Shown: positions 46,364 to 60,006, counted from the first letter of the stretch. The stretch is DNA of 64,000 nt from Zingiber officinale (GCF_018446385.1 NC_056001.1:7397600-7461599); one strand, 5' to 3'. The notes: generated from the sequence alone by a model not told the origin. A program made the numbers and translations.

Positions 46364-48986
46364 CGTTGGTTGGTCCTAGGAAGATCGTACCGGTTCCACT
46401 GTACAAAAATTTTGTACAAGTGTCGAACCTTTTCCTAAACAACCTATTGTGTTCTTTAGAAGTTAAATTAGGAATCGCAAACGGAACTTAACATTATTGA
46501 TTCCAAATTTAACTTATCTGTTCTTAATAGTTTAGACTTAGATCGCAAGCGAAACTTAACACTATTGATCCAAGTCCAACCTATGTTACAAAGTTAATTA
46601 AATATTTATTTCTAAAATCGGCTCCCAGGTCAAACATGGCGAGGCACAAGACCTTCTTGGGTATGGGATCATCCACCACTGCCTCGACAAAGCCTTTAAT
46701 AGAAATTCAATATTTAATTTTCTAAAATAACATTAAGTTTAACCAAAAAAATAATCGAATCACAAATTCAAAAAACAAAAAAAAAAACACAAACTCGAAT
46801 TACAAATTCGAAACTCTAGAATCATATGCCTCTTGTGTTTGGTATTTCCAAAAATAACTATACAAAGAAAACTAGTATGATGCGGAAAACAATGACTAGT
46901 TATACCTTTCTTTGTAAGCAAATAACCTCTTGATCTTCTACCGTATTCCTCTTCTAATCTCGGACGTTGTGTGGGCAACGATCTTCCGAGACGAGAACCA
47001 CCAAGCTCCTTCTCCAAGCTAGATTTGGACACCATCAATTCTCCAAGAGAAGTAGAGGTCCGACAACCACCACCAAGCTCCAAGGAATACAAGAAACAAA
47101 GCATCCTTTCTCTCCTTCTTCTCCTAGCTAGTACCGGCCACCATCACCAACTCCAAAAGAAAGATGAAATCAGCCACTAAAGAAGAAGAGAAGAGGAAAT
47201 GGAGAACCTCTAGGGCCGGCCATACCAAAGAGGAAAAGAGAGGAAGAAAAAGAATAGAGTTAGCACACATGAAGACACCTCTACCCCCTCTTTTATAATC
47301 TTTGACCTTGGCAAATAAGGAAAGTTTAATAAAACTTTCTTATTTTCTTTGCCATGAAAAAGAAAAAATTAATTGATAAAAATCAATTTTATTTTCTCAA
47401 ACATCATGGCCGACCACTTTAATCTCCAAAACAAGGAGAGTTTTAATTAACACAAGAATTAAAACTTCCTAATTTGTTTCCGAAAATTTATAAAAAATTT
47501 CTCCAATAATTTTTCCCTTCGTGGTGGTTTGTAAAAAGGAAATTTTATAAATTAAAATCTTTCTTTTAAACATGTGGATGATTTCCAAAAAAGGAAAGTT
47601 ATCTCTAAAAATTAAAATCTCCTTTCAATCTACAAATAAGGAAAGATATCAAATCTTTTCTTAATCTTTGTAGAAACTTATAAAAAAGAATATTTAATTT
47701 TAAACTCTCTTTTAAATCATGAATATGATTAAAAAAGGAAAGTTTTCTCAAAATTAAAATCTATCTTTCAATCTACAAATAAGGAAAGATTTCAAATCTT
47801 TTCTTAATCTTTTGTAGAAAGTTATAAAAGGAAATATTTAAATTTTAAACTCTCTTTTAAAAACATGGAATCCACATAAGAAAAATTTATAAATAAAATC
47901 TCTTTTAATGTGATGTGGCCGGCCACATCATGCTTGGATTCCAAGCATTGGCCGACCACCAACTTGGCTCAACCACTTGGTCTTGGCTTGCCCTAGCTTG
48001 GGTTCCAAGCTAGCTTGGCCGGCCCCCTTGGGTTGGGTAAGAAGTGGGTATGTGGTGGGTATAAATATCCATATACAAGAGGCTACGATAGGGACCGAGA
48101 GGAGGAATTGGTTTTGGTCTCCTAATGAAAATAAGTTTTTCGTGTTCGCCCCGAACACACAACTTAATTTCATCAATAATAATTCATACCACTAAAGAAT
48201 TATTATTGAACTACTGCATCAATCCCAAATTACATTTTGGGCTCCTTCTTATTATGAGTGTGTTAGTCTCCCTGTGTTTAAGATGTTGAATGTCCACTAA
48301 TTAAATGAGTTAGCAACAACTCACTTAATTAATATCTTAGTCCAAGAGTAGTACCACTCAACCTCATCGTCATGTCGGACTAAGTCCACCTACAGGGTTT
48401 AACATGACAATCCTTATGAGCTCCTCTTGGGGTCATTCTCAACCTAGATTACTAGGACACAGTTTCCTTCTATAATCAACAACACACACTATAAGTAATA
48501 TCATTTCCCAACTTATCGGACTTATTGATTTATCAAGCTAAATCTCACCGATTGATAAGTCAAAGAAATAAATACTAAATATATGTGTTTGTTATTATAT
48601 TAGGATTAAGAGCACGTACTTCCATAATAACTAAGGTCTAGTTCTTTTATCAAGTTAGTATAAAAAGAACTTACCTAAAATGGTCCTACTCAATACACTT
48701 AGAGTGTACTAGTGTAATTTATTAGTCAAGATAAACTAATCCCTAATCACACTACGACTTTACCGACGGTTTGTTCCTTTCCATCTTAGTCGTGAACAAC
48801 TGTTTATAATTTATAAAGAACTGATAACATGATTTTCTGTGCGTGACACCACACACCATGTTATCTACGATATAAATTAATTGAACAACTACACTTAACA
48901 TAAATGTAGATATTTTTGACCAATGTGATTCTTATTTCTAAATAAATATTTATTCAAAAGCTAGGCTTTTAGTATACACTTTAACA
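46364..48986 (-). repeat. 3' LTR of the Angela-like element
   Basis: It matches 53647-55548 plus 63768-64000 with scattered differences. On the minus strand it starts TGTTAAAGTG and ends ACCAACG, where the partner has ACCAACA, so the last base is mutated. AT-rich stretches of the type aaggaaagatttcaaatctt recur within it (47570-47900). Confidence 0.85.
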
Positions 48987-49559
48987 ATCTTCCACTTATA
49001 CTAAAAGACTATGCTACCATATATGTTGTCATACATCTGATTCACAACCCTTCAACATGCCTATCAAAAGTTCTTGCCTTAAGGACCTTAGTGAAAGGAT
49101 CTACAGGTTATCACCTGATGCAATCTAGGCGGCAACAACTTCTCCTCGTTATACGATATCTCGTATTGGGTGGTACTTGCGCTCTATTGTGTTTACTTGT
49201 CTTATGGACTTATGTTTTCTTTGAGTTTGCTACTGCACCACTATTATTACAATAAATTGTAATAATTTTTGGACAAACCAGAAATCATATCTAAGTCCAT
49301 CATGAAGTTTCTGAGTCATACAGCTCATATAGTTGCCTTAGAGGTTGTCACATACTCAGCTTCTATGGTGGAGTCCAAAAAACATTTATGCTTAACACTC
49401 CTCCATTGTTATGACTTTACCTCCTAAAGTAAACACAAAACTCCTAGGTCAACTTACTATTGTCCTTATCTGATTGGAAGTCAAAATCCGTGTAACCCAC
49501 AGGGATCAAATTATCTGCCTTGTAAACTAGCATATAATCTCTAGTCCCTCTATGGTACT

Positions 49560-51660
49560 TTAATATATGCTTTATGGCAGTCTAGTGTCCTGGTCGTTAC
49601 TTTGATATCTGCTAATTATGCCCTGGGCAAAACAGATATCCAGTCTCGTACACAGTCTTACATACATTAGGCTTCCGATAGCCGAAGCATAAGGAACTGC
49701 CTTCATGTCCTTTATCTCCTTTGATGTCTTCGGAGACATTTCTTTAGATAAAGCTACTCCATGCTTAAAAGGTAGAAAACTTTTCTTGGAGTCTTGCATG
49801 CTAAAACGAGCAAGGATTGTTTCAATATATGAAGCTTGGAATAAGCACAATATTCTTTTCTTGCGATCCCTTATTACTTTGATCCCAATAATATGTGTAT
49901 TCTCCCAAGTCCTTTATATTAAATTTGTTTGGACAACCATACCCTTACTTCTGACAATATTTTGATATTGTTTCCAACTACCAAAAATGTGATCTACGTA
50001 TAGTTCAAGAAATACCACCATGTTTCCATCACACTTCACAAGACTTATCTGGTCACTGAATAAATCCATAGGTTTGGATTACTTCATTAGACCAGATGTC
50101 CAAGACCTTGAAGCTTTGCTTCAGTCCATAGACCGATTGAGCTTACATACTAGATGCTCCTTGCCCTTTTCAATGAACCCTTCTGGTTGCTTTATATGGA
50201 TATTTTCTTCAAGACTTCCATTAAGGAAAGTTGTCTTGACATCCACTTACCAAATCTCATAGTCCATATAGATAAAAGAATCCGGATAGACTTAAGCACG
50301 GCTACCGGTGAAAAAGTTTCCTTTTTCAACAAACCTTGCTTTGAAAATTTCCACCTTCCTGTCTACCCCTCTTTTCCTATTGTAGACCTATTACACCCAA
50401 TAACTTTTATATCATTTGGTGGTTCTACAATCTCCCAGACTTTATTAGAATACATATATTCTAATTCTGTATTCATTGCTCTTTTCAAAGATGTTGCATC
50501 TTTATCTTGGAGCGCTTCGTCATATGTCCGAGAATTAGGTTCATGTTCACCAGGGATCAAGTCCAAAGACTCTCCCAAAAGATGAATATTTTAGGTTGCC
50601 TAACAACCCTTCCACTACGACGAGGCACTTTCTGTAATTGTGTATCATCTGTGATACGTGTTGCAGTTTCTTGTGATATTTCATCTTGTACAGTTGGTAC
50701 TAGATTAGACGTGTCCTTTATTATTTCCTTAAGAACAAATTTACTTATGGACTTATGGTTTATTACATAGTCCTCTTCTAAAAATCGTGCATTAGTGCTA
50801 ACAATAACCTTCTGATTTTTAGGACTATAAACCTCCTTTCATTTCTCTAGGATAACCTACAAACAAGTGAACTCCTGTCCAACTTATCAGTGTCTCTCAT
50901 GTGCTAGACCACCCAAATCTGAATATTCTTCAGACTAGGCTTACACTCATTCTGTAATTCTATGGGAGTAGAGAGTTCTGACTTAGAAGATACTATGTTC
51001 ACTTCCATTTCCAGTGTATATCCTCAAAATAAATTTTGGTAATTTTGAATAACTTATCATTGATATAACTATTTCTATAAGAGTCCTATACCTTCTTACT
51101 ACACCATTCTGTTGGGGTGTACCAGGTGCAGTTAGTTGGGATTGAATCTCGACTTCTGATAAGTGACTCCTAAACTCTCCCAAGAGGTACTTGCCACTAC
51201 AATCTCAGCGTAGTGTCTTGATACTTTTACCTTGACGTTACTCCACATCATCCTAATACTCTTTGAACTTATCAAAGCATTTAGACTTGCGGCGCATCAA
51301 GTAAATGTACCCGTATTTTGAATAGTTATCTATAAAATAGACGAAATATTCGAAACCGCCTCTTTCCTAGATAGTCATAGATCCACACAAATCAGAATGA
51401 ACCAATTCTAACACATCTTTGGCTCTATACCCCTTAGACTTAAAAGCTTCTAGGTTATTCTTCCTTCCAAGTAAGACTCGCAGGTTGGAAAGGTTTCCAC
51501 TCCAATGAACCCAAAAGTTCATTGGCTATTATCCATTGAATCCTACTTAAGTTAATATAACCTAGCCTTAGATGCCAAAGATATGATTGGTTCATTTTCG
51601 AAGGTTGCCTTCTCTTATTAGAGTTAGAAGATATGTTATTAATTTCCATTTGTTGCATCG
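49560..51660 (-). pseudogene. Angela-like copia pol remnant
   Basis: Reading down the minus strand: the GAG-pre-integrase motif (LWHLRLGYINLSRIQ, about 51580-51540), integrase C-terminal catalytic region (APGTPQQNGVVRRYRTL, about 51125-51075), RT entry (DATSLKRAMNTELEYMYSNK, about 50500), the catalytic box changed to YVDH (TACGTAGATCAC, 49989-50000) and the RT end (KAVPYASAIGSLMY, about 49705-49665). Stops, frameshifts and the lost second Asp of YVDD make it dead. Confidence 0.8.
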
Positions 51661-52199
51661 TGGGAGTTATTGGATTTTAAAATTACCAACCAACATACCA
51701 GAACAGATAACTTCCCTCTTTTTCTTAATAACAACTTTGTTATTAAAAGAGGCAGAATATCAAGTTCTTTGAATAGTTTAGAAACTGAAATCTAGTCCTT
51801 TCTAAACTTGGTATGTAAAGATAATTTCTCAAAATCCATGTTTTATTCCTATCAGAGGATAAATATCTCCCACTGCAACAACTGCTACTTTTGCAGCAGT
51901 GCCCATGGTGATTTTCTCTTCATATAGTTGTCGAATTTCCTGGAACCCCTACAATGAATTGCATACATGATCAGTGGCTCCCGTATCTACACACCAGGTA
52001 CTGGTAGATAACACCACTAATCATGTTTCAACCACTAATGAATAAAATACACATATATTGTTCTTGGTTCTGAAAAGACAGTCCATCTTAGAGTCCAAGT
52101 ATTGTTTTCAATTATAACTAGGACTACTAAGTCTATTCAGCTAGAGGATTGACTAACATTTGAAATCCTAAGAATCACAAAAATATTTAGTCAAGACTA

Positions 52200-52760
52200 A
52201 CACCTTAAAATCCCCATGAATTTTGTATGCCACGATAGTGTGGACGTATACAAAATTAAAGAGGAGATTTTATCCATTAATTTTATTATCTCGTCAACTT
52301 AACTTTATGACAAATAAAATTAATAGTTGGTTTATCTCTGATCAAATATTTGGTCAAAACTTTGAATTTAAAATAATATTGATTCCTCAAAACAATATCA
52401 TTTAAATTCACCAACAACTCAAACACTGTGAATTTTGCATGCCACGATAGTATGGACGTATATAAAATTGAACATTTGTAAGAGGAGGGTTATACCCATT
52501 AATAACCTTGTCAACCTATCTTTATGACAAATAAAATTACCTCAAACACCGTGAATATTGTATGCCACAATAGTGTGGACGTATACAAATTCAAACATTT
52601 GTAAGAGGGGTTTTACCCATTAATTTTATTATCTTGTCAACCTGACAAATAAAATTTCCTCATACACCATGAATTCTGTATGCCACGATAATGTGGACGT
52701 ATACAAAATCTCAACATTTGTAAGAGGAGGGTTATAATTTTATTATCTTGTCAACCTATC
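52200..52760. repeat. four repeats in the copia interior
   Basis: A segment with tgaat.ttgtatgccacgatag then tgtggacgtatacaaa recurs near 52215, 52427, 52548 and 52669. It is followed each time by aacatttgtaagagg, a ttaattttattatc stretch and ttgtcaacct. Spacing is 211, 121 and about 120 bp. It occupies the place where gag should be. Confidence 0.75.
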
Positions 52761-53632
52761 TTTATGACAAATTAATAGTTGGTTTTCCTTCGGTCACACA
52801 AATAATAGCAGTGTCTCCGATGGGGAGGATACTATTAAATGAGCCAAATGTATACCATTACTTGATACTTAGTCCATTAAATAAGATTATGCCCCTTCCA
52901 ATGGGGAAGATCACACGCTCTTAATTAATTTCCTATTACCATCCAAAATGGAAGTTTGATCTAGTGATCCGCAAACAAACTCATCTGATATGGACGAAGG
53001 CACTCAGAGCCAACGCGCAAGCTTGTTGCATTACTTACAAATCAGTAATGGAGACCGTGGGATTTATATACTAATCCCTCTCCCATTTAGTTATTTAAAA
53101 TGAGGAATTTTAACCTATGCTAGCATACATCACATGCACGCACACATCACAGTAAATAAAAATAATAAATATGGAAATTAATTTTCCAATTATTATAGCT
53201 TCTTCCATCACTGTCCTTCGCGTGTTGCCATCCCTAGGGATCATGTCGTCGGGTCCATCGAGCTTCCCTTTCCGCTGCGCCTTTGGTCCTCCGATAGCAC
53301 CACGCCTCGCAAGGATACGATCCGTGACAAAAATAGAATTTTTACATATATCGATCCTATATTCCACAAAGGAATGTACATGTATTCTAGATCGAACAAA
53401 AAAGTAAAATTCTAAAACTAATACAGCTCCTGCTGTATTTAATATTATAATCATGCACACACAATAAAATGCCCTTGACATGCCCAAGGGTCCAATCACA
53501 CACAATATCTATATGTCATAATAGTTGGAGTCTGCAACCACAAAGTTAGCACATCTTACTATTATCCTGCCTAAATTATGTATAACATGTGCATAATCTA
53601 TTTGAAAACCAAACACACAGAGGCAAACCCTA

Positions 53633-53644
53633 GCTCTGATACCA
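53633..53644 (-). promoter_or_regulatory. tRNA-Met primer-binding site of the Angela-like element
   Basis: Minus strand TGGTATCAGAGC, separated from the LTR end at 53647 by two bases. Confidence 0.85.
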
Positions 53645-53646
53645 AT

Positions 53647-55548
53647 TGTTGGTTGGTCCTAAGAAGATCGTACCGGTTCCACTGTACAAAAATTTTGTAC
53701 CAGTGTCGAACATTTTCCTAAATAACCTATTGTGTTCTTTAGAAGTTAAATTAGGAATCGCAAACGGAACTTAACATTATTGATTCCAAATTTAACTTAT
53801 CTGTTCTTAATGGTTTAGACTTAGATCGCAAGCGGAACTTAACACTATTGATCCAAGTCCAACCTATGTTACAAAGTTAATTAAATATTTATTTCTAAAA
53901 TCAGCTCCCAGGTCAAACATGGCGAGGCACAAGGCCTTCTTGGGTATGGGATCATCCACCACTGCCTCGACAAAGCGTTTAATAGAAATTCAATATTTAA
54001 TTTCCTAAAATAACATTAGGTTTAACAAAAAAGAACAATCAAATCACAAATTTGAAAAACAAAATAAAAAACACAAACTCGAATTACAAATTCAAAACTC
54101 TAGAATCATATGCCTCTTGTGTTTGGTATTTCCAAAAATAACTATACAAAGAAAACTAGTATGATGCGGAAAACAATTACTAGTTATACCTTTCTATGTA
54201 AGCAAATAACCTCTTGATCTTCTACCGTATTTCTCTTCTAATCTCGGACATTGTGTGGGCAACGATCTTCCGAGACGAGAACCACCAAGCTCCTTCTTCT
54301 CCAAGCTAGATTCGGCCACCATCAATTCTCCAAGAGAAGTAGAGGTCCGACCACCACCACCAAGCTCCGAGGGATGCAAGAAACAAAGCCTCCTTTCTCT
54401 CCTTCTTCTCCTAGCTAGAACCGACCACCATCACCAACTACAAAAGAAAGATGAAACCGGCCACTAAAGAAGAAGAGAAGAGGAAAGGGAGAACCTCTAG
54501 GGCCGACCACACCAAGGAGGAAAAGAGAGGAAGAAAAAGAATAGAGTTAGCACACATGAAGGCACCTCTACCCTCTCTTTTATAATCCTTGGCCTTGGCA
54601 AATAAGGAAAGTTTAATAAAACTTTTTTATTTTCTTTGCCATGAAAAAGAAAAAATTAATTGATAAAAATCAATTTTATTTTCTCAAACATCATGGTCGG
54701 CCACTTTAATCTCCAAAACAAGGAGAGTTTTAATTAACACAATAATTAAAACTTCCTAATTTATTTCCGGAAATTTATAAAAAATTTCTCCAATAATTTT
54801 TCCCTTCATGGTGATTTGTAAAAAGGAAATTTTATAAATTAAAATCTTTCTTTTAAACATGTGGATGATTTCCAAAAAGGAAAGTTATCTCTAAAAATTA
54901 AAATCTCCTTTCAATATACAAATAAGGAAATATATCAAATCTTTTCTTAATCTTTTGTAGAAACTTATAAAAGAAAATATTTAATTTTTAAACTCTCTTT
55001 TAAATCATGAACATGGTTAAAAAAGAAAAGTTTTCTTAAAATTAAAATCTACCTTTCAATCTACAAATAAGGAAAGATTTCAAATCTTTTCTTAATCTTT
55101 TGTAGAAAGCTATAAAAGAAAAGATTTAAATTTTAAACTCTCTTTTAAAAACATGGAATCCACATAAGAAAAATTTATAAATAAAATCCCTTTTAATGTG
55201 ATGTGACCGGCCACATCATGCTTGGATTCCAAGCATTGGCCAGCCACCAACTTGGCTCAACCACTTGGTCTTGGCCGGCCCTAGCTTGGGTTTCAAGCTA
55301 GCTTGGTCGGCCCCCTTGGGTTGGGTAAGAAGTGGGTATGTGGTGGGTATAAATATCTATATACAAAAGGCTACGATAGGGACCGAGAGGAGGAATTGGT
55401 TTTGGTCTCCTAATGAAAATAAGCTTCCCGTGTTCGCCCCGAACACACAACATAATTCATCAATAATAATTCATACCACTAAAGAATTATTATTGAACTA
55501 CTGCATCAATCCCAAATTACATTTTGGGCTCCTTCTTATTATGAGTGT
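53647..55548 (-). repeat. 5' LTR of the Angela-like element, part 1
   Basis: The portion of the 5' LTR left of the nested insertion; it matches 46364-48274. It ends at the duplicated target agtgt (55544-55548). Part 2 resumes at 63763. Confidence 0.88.
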
Positions 55549-56271
55549 TGATCCGGCAGTAAGAATGGGAGTCCCCATTTAGCAGAGTCAACGCCACGTG
55601 GAGGTCGAAAGGTAAAAGGCCAACCAGAAGCTTGGTCGAGCGGATAATGATAGTGACGACCAGATGAAGCTTCCGAGCGGAAGCAATACACCCCGGTGGG
55701 AAGTCGGGGTTCCGACGCTCATGATGAACAGTATAGTAGTGCCGAGCGGATGGCCCGCTCGGCCAAAGGAATAAAGTATCAACACTGCGAACAGTCCAGA
55801 GCACATGACCAGGAATACCCCGAACGGACGTATACCTTAGTCCGGTCGGACGTGATGGGACTGCCGAGCGGCATGCCGCTCGGTGCGGAAACAGAAGGGC
55901 TAGAATGACAAGATAGAAGATTATGCTATCTCATCAGAAGATTATGCTGTCTCATCAGAAGATTATGCTGTCCCATCGAGGCGTGCTTCGACTGGGCAAG
56001 CTCCTCGACAAGCCCATACGGGTATGGGCTGAGGACACGCGTGTGCCTCGGTGTATGTGCATCAACCTCCCGAGCTCTATATAAGAGCCGCGAGACTTCG
56101 GGAGGTATGAAAACTCGATCTTGAGCTATTCATCGCCGTCTTCTTCTTGCACGACTTGGCGTCGGAGGGTCGTCGTCGGGACCCCTCCCGGCCCGACTTC
56201 GTGCAGGTTCGCCGGAGGTCGGTGTAGAGCGCCACGTGCCCGGCGTCCTTTGATTGACTCGGACGGGATCA
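55549..56271 (+). repeat. left outer LTR of the repeat-only element
   Basis: TGATCC...GGGATCA, with TATA box ctatataag at 56077-56085 and a perfect 20-bp palindrome at 55864-55883 (ccgagcggcatgccgctcgg). Shorter near its 3' part than the right LTR, with several small deletions. Confidence 0.85.
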
Positions 56272-56436
56272 AGTGGCGTCGTGCAGCAGCGCTGTGTCCG
56301 GCGGAATAGATGGGCGAGTGGATGACCTCACCGTGATGCTCTCCCGGGAGGCCCGGCGCTCTAATTGAGGCGGAGCAATAGAAAGAGAAGGCTCAAGCTG
56401 AGCGGACCGACCGGAGCAACAGGCGAAATGGGGGCA

Positions 56437-58062
56437 AAATGGGGGTCCGACCGGAATTCAAGTGGGAGCAACGCCTGCCCCGATATCGGTCCGACGAGGA
56501 AGCCTTGATGAGTTTCGACAAGTATATATATTCTTCTCACTCCACGGGTATTCGGGAGTCAAGAAATTGGGTCAGATCCCCTGCTGGTCGGCAGGTCAGT
56601 TCTTCAATTATTTCTGTTGCTCATAAATTTGTAGTTTCTTGAGTAAAAACTCCCGTGCCGCTCGGCCGGGAGTGTATTAGCCGAGCCAAAGGCTCGATGG
56701 GATAAATCCTGTGCCGCTCGGCCGGGAGTATATTAACCGAGCCAAAGGCTCGATGGGATAAATCCTGTGCCGCTCGGCCGGGAGTATATTAACCGAGCCA
56801 AAGGCTCGATGGGATAAATCCCGTGCCGCTCGGCCGGGAGTAAATAAACCGAGCCCCGAGCTCGATGGGAAGATCCCATGCCGCTCGGCCGGGAGTGTAT
56901 TAGCCGAGCCAAAGGCTCGATGGGATAAATCTCATGCCGCTGGGCCGGGAGTATATTAACCGAGCCAAAGGTTCGATGGGATAAATCCCGTGCCGCTCGG
57001 CCGGGAGTAAATAAACCGAGCCCCGAGCTCGATGGGAAGATCCCGTGCCGCTCGGCCGGGAATATATTACCCGAGCCCCTAGCTCGATGGGAAGACCCCG
57101 TGCCGCTCGGCCGGGAGTAAATAAACCGAGCCCCGAGCTCGATGGGAAGACCCCGTGCCGCTCGGCCGGGAGTATATTAACCGAGCCAAAGGCTCGATGG
57201 GATAAATCCCGTGCCGCTGGGCCGGGAGTATATTAACCGACCCAAAGGCTCGATGGGATAAATCTCGTGCCGCTCGGCCGGGATCTTCCCATCGAGCTCG
57301 GGGCTCGGTTTATTTACTCCCGGCCGAGCGGCACGGGATTTATCCCATCGAGCCTTTGGCTCGGTTAATATACTCCCGGCATCCCATCGAGCCTTTGGCT
57401 CGGCTAATACACTCCCGGCCGAGCGGCACGGGATCTACCCATCGAGCTCGGGGCTCGGTTTATTTACTCCCGGCTGAGCGGCACGGGGTCTTCCCATCGA
57501 GCTAGGGGCTCGGGTAATATATTCCCGGCCGAGCGGCACGGGATCTTCCCATCGAGCTCGGGGCTCGGTTTATTTACTCCCGGCCGAGCGGCACGGGATT
57601 TATCCCATCGAGCCTTTGGCTCGGTTAATATACTCCCGGCCGAGCGGCACGGGGTCTTCCCATCGAGTCTTTGGCTCGGCTAATACACTCCCGGCCGAGC
57701 GGCACGGGCTTCTCCGGCCAAGCGGCACGGGATTTATCCCATCGAGCCTTTGGCTTAGTTAATATACTCCCGGCCGAGCGGCACGGGATTTACCCCATCG
57801 AGCCTTTGGCTCGGCTAATACACTCCCGGCCGAGCGACACGGGAGTTTTTACTCAAGAAACTACAAATTTATGAGCAACAGAAATAATTGAAGAACTGAC
57901 CTGCCGACCAGCAGGGGATCTGACCCAATTTCTTGACTCCCGAATACCCGTGGAGTGAGAAGAATATATATACTTGTCGAAACTCATCAAGGCTTCCTCG
58001 TCGGACCGATATCGGGGCAGGCGTTGCTCCCACTTGAATTCCGGTCGGACCCCCATTTTTAA
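56437..58062. repeat. large inverted repeat with opposed 56-bp arrays
   Basis: Left arm: a gag-start-like segment (56437-56647) and then about twelve 56-bp units of the type ccgctcggccgggagtatat then taaccgagccaaaggctcga then tgggataaatcccgtg (to about 57285). Right arm: about ten of the same units reversed (about 57286-57850), then the same gag-like segment reversed (to about 58062). Each arm is about 0.8 kb; the junction lies near 57285. Unit variants (ccccgagc, cccctagc) occur in both arms. Confidence 0.88.
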
Positions 58063-58191
58063 TGCTTCTCCGGTCGTTCCTCCTGGGCCGCTCGGATATC
58101 CGCTCAGCTTGAGCCTTCTGTTTCTGTTGCTCCACGAGCTTAGCTGCTCTTGCCTCAATTAGAGCGTCGATCAAAGGCGTTCCCGACGCGT

Positions 58192-58892
58192 TGATCTGTC
58201 CGGTCGAATCAAGGAGCCGGGCACGTGGCGCCTCATCTCCTCATCTCCGGCTGTCGGGCGGGAGGGGTCCCGGCGACCCTCCGACGCTCAAGTCAGGCAA
58301 GAAGAAGACGATGAAATAGCTCCGAAGATCAGAGTTTTTCATACCACCGGCGAAGTCTGCGGGCTCTTATATAGAGCTCTGAGGAGGCTGATGCACATAC
58401 ACCGAGGCACACACGTGTCCTCAGCCTATACCCAGTATGGGCTTGTCAGAGGAGCTTGCCTGATCCCTTACTGCTACAGTCTCTGATGAGACAGCATAAT
58501 CTTCTGATGAGATAGCATAATCTTCTATCTTGTCATTCTAGCCCTTCTGTTTCCGCACCGAGCGGCATGCCGCTCGGCAGTCCCATCACGTCCGACCGGA
58601 CTAAGGTATACGTCCGTTCGGGGTATTCTTGGTCATGTGCTCTGGACTGTTCGCAGTGTTGATACTTTATTCCTTCGGCCGAGCGGGCCATCCGCTCGGC
58701 ACTACTATACTGTTCATCATGAGCGTCGGAACCCCGACTTCCCGCCGGGGTGTATTGCTTCCGCTCGGAAGCTTCATCTGGTCGTCACCATCATTATCCG
58801 CTCGGCGAAGCTTCTGGTTGGCCTTTTACCTTTCGACCTCCACGTGGCGTTGACTCTGCTAAATGGGGACTCCCATTCTTACTGCCGGATCA
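58192..58892 (-). repeat. inner inverted LTR copy A
   Basis: Reverse complement of the outer LTR. Its minus-strand start, TGATCCGGCAGTAAG, is at 58892, preceded by the purine tract TTGAAGGGGAGGCAAG. Downstream it runs into rearranged gag-type sequence without a primer site. Confidence 0.85.
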
Positions 58893-59363
58893 CTTGCCTC
58901 CCCTTCAAGTCTAGTCGAAGGAGGCGATTAGTCCGACTGACTGGACTATTGTTTCGCCGAACGACTCTTCCAGAAATAATTGAAGAACTGACCTGCCGAC
59001 CAGCAGGGGATCTGACCCAATTTCTTGACTCCCGAATACCCGTGGAGTGAGAAGAATATATATACTTGTCGAAACTCATCAAGGCTTCCTCGTCGGACCG
59101 ATATCGGGGCAGGCGTTGCTCCCACTTGAATTCCGGTCGGACCCCCATTTTGCCCCCATTTCGCCTGTTGCTCCGGTCGGTCCGCTCAGCTGTGTTATCC
59201 GCTCAGCTTGAGCCTTCTGTTTCTGTTGCTCCACGAGATTAGCTGCTCTTGCCTCAATTAGAGCGTCGGGCCTCTCCTGGGAGAGCATCACGGTGTGAGG
59301 TCATCCAGCCTCGTCCATCTATTCCGCTCGGATACAGGCGCGTTCCCACAGACGGCGCCAATT

Positions 59364-60006
59364 TGATCCTGTCCGAGTCGCTGAATCGAAGGACGCTGGG
59401 CACGTGGCGCTCTCCTCTATCTCCGACCAGCTGCACAGACCTCCGGCGAACCTGCACAGAAGTCGAGCCGGGGAGGGGTCCCCGGCGACGACCCTCCGAC
59501 GCTCAAGCCCATACTGGGTATGGGCTTGTAAGAGGAGCTTGCCTGACCCCTTACTGCTACAGTCCGAGCACGTCTCTGATGGGACAGCATAATCTTCTGA
59601 TGAGACAGAATAATCTTCTGATGAGATAGCATAATCTTCTGTCTTGTCATTCTAGCCCTTCTGTTTCCGCACCGAGCGGCATGCCGCTCGGCAGTCCCAT
59701 CACGTCCGACCGGACTAAGGTATACGTCCGTTCGGGGTATTCCTGGTCATGTGCTCTGGACTGTTCGCAGTGTTGATACTTTATTCCTTCGGCCGAGCGG
59801 GCCATCCGCTCGGCACTACTATACTGTTCATCATGAGCGTCGGAACCCCGACTTCCCGCCGGGGTGTATTGCTTCCGCTCGGAAGCTTCATCTGGTCGTC
59901 ACCATCATTATCCGCTCGGCCAAGCTTCTGGTTGGCCTTTTACCTTTCGACCTCCACGTGGCGTTGACTCTGCTAAATGGGGACTCTCATTCTTACTGCC
60001 GGATCA
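59364..60006 (-). repeat. inner inverted LTR copy B, flanked by PPT and PBS
   Basis: Minus strand: the purine tract AAGGGGAGGCAAG immediately precedes TGATCCGGCAG at 60006, and the primer site AATTGGCGCCGTCTGTGGG immediately follows the LTR end at 59364, leading into a gag start (MMLSQERPDALIEARAANLV at about 59290). An LTR with a 3' internal end before it and a 5' internal start after it is the shared LTR of a head-to-tail tandem of elements. Confidence 0.85.

Noticed and set aside
53110-53505. 131-codon minus frame near the Angela-like primer site as gag
   Set aside because: It has no gag or nucleocapsid motif and lies too close to the primer site with unrelated hydrophobic text.
56648-57850. 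CRISPR-like appearance of regularly spaced repeats
   Set aside because: The repeats are contiguous 56-bp tandem units without unique spacers, in a plant retroelement.
58637-59050. ORFs repeated in LTR copies (also near 55517, 59751 and 62894), text LWTVRSVDTLF
   Set aside because: They recur only because the LTR recurs; they are on the antisense strand of the LTR, lack a family match and differ in length between copies.
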